Shown here piece by piece: positions 1 to 4,862 of a stretch of 5,989 nt of DNA. Each line of letters starts with the position of its first letter. Position 1 is the first letter of the stretch. The notes under the pieces were generated by a model. It saw nothing but the letters and a program-made list of their open reading frames with translations, had not been told where the DNA came from and did not search any database. Source of the stretch: Thermoplasmatota archaeon. GTDB taxonomy: Archaea; Thermoplasmatota; E2; JACPAO01; JAHFTW01. Location: assembly GCA_028289805.1 (NCBI GenBank), contig JANQNI010000220.1:1-5989 (forward strand), written 5' to 3'. Both the position numbers and the translations under genes were made by a program.

Positions 1-428
1 GAAGTGGCCTCCAACATCCACGCCATCTGGTCGTGGGCCCGCACGCGCTCGGTGGCCAGGTCGGCCGTGGCGGGGTCGCCGGCCTCGGAGGCGGTCGCCT
101 CGAGGGCGCGCAGGGTGCCGGCGACGGCGCGGTGGTCGGCGGCGAGGCTGCGCACGATGTCCATGGCGTCGCGGGGCAGGTCGACGGGGCCGGCACTCAG
201 GACGTCGGCGGGGACGTCGGTGCCGTAGGAGCGCACCCGCTCGGCCAGCAGGTCGAGGGCGGTCCACAACTCGTTGTAGTGCTCGTCGAACAGGGCGTGC
301 AGTTGCGGGAAGTGGGGGCCCTTGACGTTCCAGTGGGCCAGGTGCGTGCGCTGGTAGAGGGTGAAGGTCTGGCGGAGGGCCTGGGAGAGGCCGGTGGCGA
401 GGTCGGTGGTCTGTACGGTGGGCGTCAT
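1..428 (-). CDS. dps: Dps family ferritin-like DNA-protection protein (3' end outside window)
   Basis: Dps proteins form 12-subunit cages that oxidise Fe(II), usually with peroxide, store the iron and protect DNA under starvation or oxidative stress. I translated 142 codons from the ATG at 428 to the window edge. The family signature AHWNVKGPHF at residues 31-40 is followed by LHALFDEHYNEL. The inter-subunit ferroxidase ligands are all present with the spacing of E. coli Dps: H32, H44, D48, D59 and E63 (E. coli H51, H63, D67, D78, E82). The visible end, RAHDQMAWMLEAT, matches the last helix, so only a few to some tens of residues are missing. The N-terminal tail before the first helix is short and has no lysine, so direct DNA binding by a basic tail looks unlikely. 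The ATG overlaps the TGA of the upstream regulator (ATGA), and GAGGG at 436-440 lies 7 bases before it, which supports this start and translational coupling. Expression is probably controlled with the regulator. Confidence 0.93.
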   Translation of the reverse strand, partial: MTPTVQTTDLATGLSQALRQTFTLYQRTHLAHWNVKGPHFPQLHALFDEHYNELWTALDLLAERVRSYGTDVPADVLSAGPVDLPRDAMDIVRSLAADHRAVAGTLRALEATASEAGDPATADLATERVRAHDQMAWMLEAT

Positions 429-796
429 GCGGGTTCCCTCAGTGTGCCCCGCACCTCGACGACGATCTCATCAACGTGCTCCACGAGGCCGGCGGTGGCG
501 TCGTCGAGGGCGGCGCGCAGGGCGTCGGTCATGGGCACGTCGACGAGGCGCCCCGTGCGGGGGTCGTGGACGTGGACGTGGTCGTCGAGGTTGGGGTCGT
601 AGCGCTTCTGGCCGCCGACCGCGTGCGCCTGGGCCTCGCCGTCGGCGACGAGGCGGTCGAGGTTGCGGTAGACGGTGGCGAGGCCGACGCGGGGCAGGGT
701 CTTGCGGACCTCGGCCCACACGGCCTCGGCCGTCGGGTGGTCGAGCCGCAGGAGCGCGTCGGTGACGGCGCGGGCCTGGGCGCTGTTGGCGGCCAT
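425..796 (-). CDS. Fur/PerR-family metal-dependent repressor, short and cysteine-free
   Basis: This 123-residue protein has the Fur fold. The winged helix includes the recognition-helix segment RVGLATVYRNLDRLVADG (residues 36-53), and the dimerisation half has the DHVHVHD core (72-78). Aligned by eye to Bacillus PerR, the regulatory metal site is complete: H20, D67, H73, H75 and D86 match PerR H37, D85, H91, H93 and D104. The structural Zn site is absent: PerR C96 and C99 fall on D78 and T81, the C-terminal CXXC is missing, and there is no cysteine at all. The protein is also about 20 residues shorter than typical Fur/PerR (about 140-150), at both ends. There is no SD before the ATG, only a Fur-type palindrome, so the transcript may be leaderless. 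The next gene is dps, overlapping by 4 bases. Family knowledge suggests an iron or manganese sensor that represses dps and itself. Whether it behaves as Fur, PerR, Mur or Zur cannot be told from sequence, so I give no symbol. Confidence 0.9.
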   Translation of the reverse strand: MAANSAQARAVTDALLRLDHPTAEAVWAEVRKTLPRVGLATVYRNLDRLVADGEAQAHAVGGQKRYDPNLDDHVHVHDPRTGRLVDVPMTDALRAALDDATAGLVEHVDEIVVEVRGTLREPA

Positions 797-802
797 TGCA
801 GA

Positions 803-817
803 TGAGAATCGTTCTCA
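803..817. promoter_or_regulatory. Candidate Fur/PerR operator (7-1-7 inverted repeat)
   Basis: TGAGAATCGTTCTCA is a 15-base inverted repeat with perfect 6-base arms (TGAGAA/TTCTCA). In the 7-1-7 register only the innermost pair fails. It matches the known Fur-type core TGATAATnATTATCA at 11 of 14 informative positions. On the minus strand it ends 7 bases before the regulator's ATG, so a bound repressor would cover the start of a leaderless or near-leaderless transcript. The link to Fur-family autoregulation is inferred from position and form. No convincing sigma70 or TATA element is visible in the 57 bases between the flanking genes (797-853). Confidence 0.72.
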
Positions 818-853
818 ATCCCACTTTGGTGTTTGGCTGGGGGCGGTCGGCCG

Positions 854-2164
854 TCAGCCCCGCACGGCGACCGCGTGCACACGCAATTCCATGGCGCGCG
901 TGACGGTCTCGCCGACGCGCTCGACGAAGTAGGGCGCCACGTCCAGAGAGCCAGGCAACAGGGTCGGCTCGCCGTCCACGAAGGCCGCGTCCCACCAGGT
1001 GGACCGCACGGGAAGCTCGAAGGTCGCGGCGCCGGACGCCCGAGACACGGCATCCATGTCGTGGTAGCGGGCGTCACCGCGCGGCCCCACGCGGACCATC
1101 AGGTCGGGCTCGTCCGTGGGCGGCGTCCACGTGATCTGGACGCGGAGCGTTGCGGTGCCGGGCGGGATGGGGTCAGCGGGGACGTAATACGCGGGGTTGC
1201 TGCCGTAGAATCTGGGGTCGTCCCGGTTGCCCTCCTGCTCCTCGTACGTGGTGATCCAGGGGACGACGCGGTCCTGCTGGAGGACCACCTCGCCGGCCCC
1301 GCCCCAGAAGGGGTCGATGTGCTCGGGCGTCCACGCGTGGCGCGGCGCCGGCCCCGGCAGGGTCGTGAGCGTGAAATCGACGGGCTCCAGGTCGTGCTCG
1401 TCCCAGTCCGCGTCCTCGTAGGGGGCATGGTCGTGGTAGGGCCAGAGGCGCCCGAACAGGCTGGGCGGACGACCGCCGGCGTCGGGGAAGCGGAACCGGT
1501 CGCCCTCCGTGACGCCGTCCACGAGCACGGAGCCGGTGGCGTTCCAGGTGGAGACGCGCAGGACGCCGACGGGGGGCAACGCGGCGCCCCCTGCGTCGAT
1601 GGTGGCGACGGCGGCCCAGGCGCCGGGCGCCGGGTCGGCCAGGACGACGAACTTGAGGTCCCCCTCGGGACCGTCGACGACGCGCTCGGCGCCGTCGGGG
1701 TCAACGAGGGTGAGCGCCGTCGGGTAGTCGTAGCGCGGGACGGGCGAGTCTGCGTTGGGCGCCGCGCCGTCGCGGGCGTAGAAGCGTACCAGGAGACCGG
1801 TGGATCCGTCGGGGACCTGGAACTCGTGCCGCCACGGCGCGCCGTCGTGTGCGCGCTCCACATCCTCCGCGACCGGCTCGACGGGCGTCGTGGTCAGTTG
1901 GACGGCGTGCAGGGCGGCCGTGGGATACTTGGCGCGCACCTCCAGGTCCCAGACCAGGGCGCCGTCGGCGTCCGTGGCGTTGTGCCACAGGGTTTGCCAC
2001 ACGGGGCCGACGCCGTAGTGGCAGGAACCACACTGGAAGCCCAGGTCGGCGTCCGTGACGGCGTGAAACGGCAGCACGGCGTCGGGGGCATCCTCTTGCT
2101 GGGGCGCAGTGGAGCAGCCGGCGACGAGGGCGGCGAACACCAAGAGCAGGGAGATGCGACGCAC
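854..2164 (-). CDS. Predicted exported lipoprotein with one CXXCH motif, beta-rich, function unknown
   Basis: This is a 436-residue protein from the GTG at 2164. The N terminus is a lipoprotein signal: two arginines, a hydrophobic stretch (ISLLLVFAALVAGC) and a lipobox VAGC with lipidation cysteine C17, so the mature protein should be anchored outside the cell. Near the mature N terminus CGSCH (residues 45-49) matches the c-type heme site. No other cysteine exists, so at most one covalent heme is expected. The remainder is rich in Val, Asp, Pro and Gly and looks like tandem beta-sandwich domains, with phrases such as ALTLVDPDGAERV and ADPAPGAWAAVATID resembling pre-peptidase C-terminal or CARDB-like domains. 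A middle segment, WPYHDHAPYEDADWDEHD, is dense in His, Asp and Glu and could bind metal. I recognise no named family. An alternative GTG at 2173 would add three residues (VPS). The gene lies 57 bases upstream of fur in the same orientation but is probably a separate unit because the Fur operator lies between them. A membrane-tethered cytochrome or metal-binding role is inference only. Confidence 0.8.
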   Translation of the reverse strand: MRRISLLLVFAALVAGCSTAPQQEDAPDAVLPFHAVTDADLGFQCGSCHYGVGPVWQTLWHNATDADGALVWDLEVRAKYPTAALHAVQLTTTPVEPVAEDVERAHDGAPWRHEFQVPDGSTGLLVRFYARDGAAPNADSPVPRYDYPTALTLVDPDGAERVVDGPEGDLKFVVLADPAPGAWAAVATIDAGGAALPPVGVLRVSTWNATGSVLVDGVTEGDRFRFPDAGGRPPSLFGRLWPYHDHAPYEDADWDEHDLEPVDFTLTTLPGPAPRHAWTPEHIDPFWGGAGEVVLQQDRVVPWITTYEEQEGNRDDPRFYGSNPAYYVPADPIPPGTATLRVQITWTPPTDEPDLMVRVGPRGDARYHDMDAVSRASGAATFELPVRSTWWDAAFVDGEPTLLPGSLDVAPYFVERVGETVTRAMELRVHAVAVRG

Positions 2165-2170
2165 GGAGGG

Positions 2171-2178
2171 CACCCCCC
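2171..2178 (-). promoter_or_regulatory. SD-like site that favours the GTG at 2164
   Basis: On the minus strand GGGGGGTG differs at one position from the strong Shine-Dalgarno form GGAGGTG and ends 6 bases before the GTG at 2164. The other in-frame GTG (2173) sits inside this run and so cannot use it. This favours the 2164 start unless the message is leaderless. Confidence 0.4.
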
Positions 2179-2185
2179 AAGACAG

Positions 2186-2192
2186 ATTGAAA
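2186..2192 (-). promoter_or_regulatory. Weak TATA-like element for the lipoprotein gene
   Basis: TTTCAAT on the minus strand is the most AT-rich stretch upstream of the lipoprotein and lies 22-28 bases before the GTG at 2164. If the organism is an archaeon, this is the expected TATA-box distance for a leaderless message. The match is weak and rests on composition and spacing alone. Confidence 0.2.
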
Positions 2193-2236
2193 GCCGTTCT
2201 GGCCGATGGACCCCATCGCTCGCCCCCGGCGAAGCC

Positions 2237-2242
2237 TTGATA
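2237..2242 (+). promoter_or_regulatory. Weak TATA-like element for the aconitase gene
   Basis: TTGATA, within CCTTGATACGAA, is the only AT-rich island between the divergent genes on this side. It lies 31-36 bases before the aconitase ATG. As an archaeal TATA box it would place transcription start a few bases before the ATG, which fits the absence of any SD in that interval. As a bacterial -35 it would lack a recognisable -10 partner in the C-rich sequence downstream. Confidence 0.22.
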
Positions 2243-2272
2243 CGAACCCCCGCCTCGGCGCCCCCGAGTCCC

Positions 2273-4546
2273 ATGGCCGTCCGCATCGAGTCCACCCCCG
2301 AGTTCGTGCGCCAGACGTACAGCAGGATGCAGGAGCGCCTCGCCGTCGTGCGCCAGCGCCTCGGCCGCCCCTTGACGCTGGCGGAGAAGGTCCTCTACGG
2401 CCACCTGGACAACCCCCAGGACGCCGACTTGACGCGCGGCACCGCCTACCTGAACCTGCGGCCCGACCGCATCACCATGCAGGACGCCACCGCCCAGATG
2501 GCGATGCTGCAGTTCCTGACCACCGGCAAGCCGACCACGGCGGTCCCGACGACCATCCACGCCGACCACCTCATCGCCGCCAAGAGCGGCCCCGGCCCCG
2601 ACCTGGAGGCCGCCAACACCACCAACGCCGAGGTGTACGAGTTCCTGCGCACCGCCGCCGCCAAGACCGGCTGCGGCTTCTGGAAGCCCGGCGCCGGCAT
2701 CATCCACCAGGTCGCCCTGGAGCAGTACGCATTCCCCGGCCAGATGCTCATCGGCACCGACAGCCACACCCCCAACGGCGGCGGCCTGTGCCAGTGGGCC
2801 AGCGGCGTCGGCGGCGCGGACGCCGTGGACGTCATGGCCGGCTTCCCCTGGGAGGTCCTGCACCCCAAGATCATCGGCGTCAAGCTCACCGGCACGATGC
2901 GCGGCTGGACCGCCCCCAAGGACGTCATCCTCAAGCTCTGCGGCATCCTGACCGTCAAGGGCGGCACCAACGCCGTCATCGAGTTCTTCGGCGACGGCTG
3001 CGCGTCCATCAGCGCCACCGGCAAGTGCACCATCACCAACATGGGCGCCGAGCACGGGGCCACCACCAGCGTCTTCCCCCACGACGAGCGCATGAACGTC
3101 TACCTGCGCTCCACCGGCCGCGCCGACCTGGCCGACCTGGCCGACGCGTTCCACGACGACCTGCTGGTGGCCGACCCCGAGGTCCTCGCCGCCCCCGAGG
3201 ACTACTACGACCAGGTCATCCACATCGACCTCGACACCCTCGAACCCCACCTCGTCGGCCCCCACACCCCCGACCTGGCCCGCCCCGTCAGCGCCATGCG
3301 CGAGGCCGTCGAGCAGGAGGGCTACCCGGACAAGGTCAGCGCCTCCCTCATCGGCAGCTGCACCAACAGCAGCTACGAGGACATGGTGCGCACCGTCAGC
3401 GTCGCCGAGCAGGCCGCCGCCCACGGCGTCAAGGCCCAGACCCCCCTCCTGGTCACCCCCGGCAGCGAGCAGGTCCACCTGACCATCCAGCGCGACGGCA
3501 TCATGGACAAGCTCAACGCCGCCGGCGCCACCGTGCTCGCCAACGCCTGCGGCCCCTGCATCGGCCAGTGGGACCGCGAGGAGGCCGAGAACGCCGAGGA
3601 GAACACCATCGTCACCTCATACAACCGCAACTTCCCCAAGCGCAACGACGGCAGCGCGAAGACCATGGCGTTCATCGGCAGCCCCGAGATCGTCATGGCC
3701 TACGCCCTGGCCGGAAGCCTCAGCTTCAACCCCCTCGAGGACGAGATCACCGTCGACGGCAAGACCTTCCGGCTCGAACCGCCCGCCCCCGCCCCCGAGG
3801 TGCCCGAGGGCGGCTTCGTCCCCGACCCCCACGGCTACCTGGCGCCCCCCGGGGACGCCGCCGGCGTCGACGTCGTCGTGGCCCCCGACAGCGAGCGCCT
3901 CCAGCTCCTCACGCCCTTCCCCGAGCGCACCTCCGAGCAGCTCCAGGACATGCCCCTGCTGCTGAAGGCCAAGGGCAAGTGCACCACCGACCACATCAGC
4001 CAGGCCGGCCCGTGGCTGCGCTTCCGCGGCCACCTCGACAACATCAGCGACAACTGCTACATCGGCGTCAACTCCGCCTTCCACGACACCGTCGGAGGGC
4101 GCAAGGACGAGGCCGACGGCGAGACCAAGATGTACCCCGCCATCGCCCGCCGCTACAAGGCCGAGGGCGTCACCTGGGCCGTCGTGGGCGACGAGAACTT
4201 CGGCGAGGGCAGCAGCCGCGAGCACGCCGCCATGGAACCCCGCCACCTGGGCGCCGGCATGGTGCTGGTGCGCAGCTTCGCCCGCATCCACGAGACGAAC
4301 CTGAAGAAGCAGGGCATCCTCCCCCTGACCTTCGTCGACCCCGCCGACTACGAGAAGGTCCAGGAGTGGGACAAGATCAGCGTCGACGGCCTCGCCGAGC
4401 TCGCCCCCGGCAAGAACGTCACCGTGCGCCTGACCCACGAGGACGGCACCACGGACGCGTTTGAGGCCAAGCACACCCTCAACGCCGAGCAGGTGAAGTG
4501 GTTCTGGGCAGGATCGGCGCTCAATCTGCTGCGCAGCAGCAGTTGA
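2273..4546 (+). CDS. acn: Aconitate hydratase, mitochondrial type, complete
   Basis: This enzyme interconverts citrate and isocitrate through cis-aconitate in the TCA cycle, using a [4Fe-4S] cluster. The 757 residues are collinear with mature pig mitochondrial aconitase (about 754), including its N terminus, which fixes the start at this ATG; MAVRIESTPEFVRQTY aligns with the first helix. Cluster ligands are C363, C426 and C429 (pig C358, C421, C424), in GSCTNSSYEDM and NACGPCIGQW. Other active-site residues in place are D98-H99, H145, D163-S164-H165 (GTDSHTPNGGG), E260, R452 and R457 (NRNFPKRND), D573 and R585, and the swivel-domain loop GEGSSREHAA with S647, S648 and R649. Domains 1-3 span about residues 30-480, and the C-terminal swivel domain about 560-690. 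Third codon positions are overwhelmingly C or G with strong preference for C, more uniform than in the lipoprotein gene, suggesting high expression. No SD precedes the ATG. It is divergent from the lipoprotein and convergent with the kinase. No other TCA gene is adjacent. Confidence 0.97.
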   Translation: MAVRIESTPEFVRQTYSRMQERLAVVRQRLGRPLTLAEKVLYGHLDNPQDADLTRGTAYLNLRPDRITMQDATAQMAMLQFLTTGKPTTAVPTTIHADHLIAAKSGPGPDLEAANTTNAEVYEFLRTAAAKTGCGFWKPGAGIIHQVALEQYAFPGQMLIGTDSHTPNGGGLCQWASGVGGADAVDVMAGFPWEVLHPKIIGVKLTGTMRGWTAPKDVILKLCGILTVKGGTNAVIEFFGDGCASISATGKCTITNMGAEHGATTSVFPHDERMNVYLRSTGRADLADLADAFHDDLLVADPEVLAAPEDYYDQVIHIDLDTLEPHLVGPHTPDLARPVSAMREAVEQEGYPDKVSASLIGSCTNSSYEDMVRTVSVAEQAAAHGVKAQTPLLVTPGSEQVHLTIQRDGIMDKLNAAGATVLANACGPCIGQWDREEAENAEENTIVTSYNRNFPKRNDGSAKTMAFIGSPEIVMAYALAGSLSFNPLEDEITVDGKTFRLEPPAPAPEVPEGGFVPDPHGYLAPPGDAAGVDVVVAPDSERLQLLTPFPERTSEQLQDMPLLLKAKGKCTTDHISQAGPWLRFRGHLDNISDNCYIGVNSAFHDTVGGRKDEADGETKMYPAIARRYKAEGVTWAVVGDENFGEGSSREHAAMEPRHLGAGMVLVRSFARIHETNLKKQGILPLTFVDPADYEKVQEWDKISVDGLAELAPGKNVTVRLTHEDGTTDAFEAKHTLNAEQVKWFWAGSALNLLRSSS

Positions 4547-4547
4547 G
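4520..4547 (+). repeat. Hairpin spanning the aconitase stop codon
   Basis: CTCAA plus CTGCTG (4520-4524, 4526-4531; one bulged T at 4525) pairs with CAGCAG plus TTGAG (4537-4547) around a 5-base loop. That gives 11 base pairs covering the last codons and the TGA. It could stabilise the mRNA 3' end or slow transcription. No T-tract follows, so it is not a standard intrinsic terminator, and part of it is constrained as coding sequence. Confidence 0.45.
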
Positions 4548-4564
4548 TGGCGATCCTGCTTCGC

Positions 4565-4593
4565 TCCAGCGCTCGCCGAAGGCGAGTGCTGGA
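4565..4593. terminator. Strong 13-bp hairpin downstream of aconitase (terminator-like, no T-tract)
   Basis: The left arm TCCAGCGCTCGCC (4565-4577) pairs with GGCGAGTGCTGGA (4581-4593) around a GAA loop. Twelve pairs are Watson-Crick and one is a G-T wobble. The hairpin begins 19 bases after the aconitase stop codon, a typical place for a 3'-end structure. The downstream sequence is GC-rich without Ts on either strand, so it may act as an mRNA 3' stabiliser or as part of a repeat element rather than as an intrinsic terminator. Confidence 0.5.
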
Positions 4594-4601
4594 CGCGGGC
4601 G

Positions 4602-4720
4602 GGAAGTGCCTTGAACCTTCTTCGGAGTGCCTGAGCGAAGCGAAGGATTCCGGAGTCCGCTCCAGGCCGACTTGTCCGGCCTGGACGCGGCTGCGCCAGC
4701 AGTAGGTTCAACGCACTTCC
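4602..4720. repeat. Long-arm inverted repeat enclosing smaller hairpins
   Basis: The outer arms GGAAGTGCCTTGAACC (4602-4617) and GGTTCAACGCACTTCC (4705-4720) are reverse complements at 15 of 16 positions, 87 bases apart. Inside lie a perfect 9-bp hairpin (4661-4669 with 4677-4685), a near-palindrome around 4646-4659 (GGATTCCGGAGTCC), and CTGAGCGAAGCGAAGG (4631-4646). The last includes the exact reverse complement (4633-4641) of GCTTCGCTC at 4558-4566. Such nested symmetry in a short intergenic region resembles a dispersed non-coding repeat (REP- or MITE-like) or a folded RNA. One copy only is visible, so the class is undecided. Confidence 0.55.
4661..4685. repeat. Perfect 9-bp hairpin inside the larger inverted repeat
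   Basis: TCCAGGCCG (4661-4669) and CGGCCTGGA (4677-4685) are exact reverse complements with a 7-base loop ACTTGTC. It would form the stable central stem of the 4602-4720 structure on either strand. No T-tract follows in either direction. Confidence 0.5.
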
Positions 4721-4760
4721 AGTCGGGAGCGAGCCAAGCGCGGAACAGGCGGAGGGCCGT

Positions 4761-4862
4761 TCAGGACGACGCCGCAGGCGCCAGGGCCTCGTGGGGGACC
4801 GCGGTGCGTTCGACGCAGCGTCGCAGGACGCGCGGCGTCGCGGCGAGGGCCAGGTTGGTCAC
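4761..4862 (-). CDS. Doubtful 33-residue reading frame overlapping the kinase stop codon
   Basis: A GTG at 4860-4862 overlaps the kinase TGA as GTGA and opens 33 codons ending at the TGA in 4761-4763. The peptide begins VTNLALAATPRVLRRCVERT (first residue read as Met). AAGGGG lies 5 bases before the GTG, and about nine in ten third positions are G or C, as in real genes here. Against it are the very short length, the absence of any recognisable domain, and the fact that GC-rich DNA produces many such frames by chance. It is recorded because the overlap mirrors the ATGA coupling at fur-dps. Confidence 0.2.
   Translation of the reverse strand: MTNLALAATPRVLRRCVERTAVPHEALAPAASS

Larger units (their letters stand above)
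4547..4858. other. Convergent intergenic region, rich in inverted repeats
   Basis: These 312 bases separate the 3' ends of the aconitase (plus) and kinase (minus) genes. The left half (4552-4720) is packed with nested and overlapping inverted repeats, listed separately. The right half (4721-4858) shows no strong repeats; on the minus strand part of it could be a 33-codon reading frame that starts on the kinase stop codon. I see no tRNA, no T-rich terminator and no conserved protein. The plus-strand reading frames across it are arginine-rich shadows. Confidence 0.6.

Noticed and set aside
797..853. A sigma70-type or clear TATA promoter for the fur-dps operon
   Set aside because: No hexamer pair or AT-rich box with acceptable spacing is evident. 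Only the palindrome stands out.
833..2272. Plus-strand open frame running into aconitase from far upstream (from 833)
   Set aside because: It is antisense to the lipoprotein and low in complexity. Aconitase homology begins right at the ATG at 2273, and the total length then matches the family.
2174..3478. Minus-strand open frame continuing upstream of the lipoprotein through the aconitase gene (to 3478)
   Set aside because: It is the antisense shadow of aconitase: Gly/Ala/Val/Asp-rich with no domains. The lipoprotein signal peptide at the 2164 GTG marks the true N terminus.
2206..4464. A 752-residue plus-strand frame overlapping aconitase
   Set aside because: It is composed almost entirely of Arg, Pro, His and Gly, the usual +1 shadow of a C-rich high-GC gene.
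4526..4539. CTGCTGCGCAGCAG perfect palindrome as a possible binding site
   Set aside because: It lies in the last codons of aconitase (LLRSSS) and arises from Leu and Ser codon repeats. It is better treated as part of the stop-codon hairpin.
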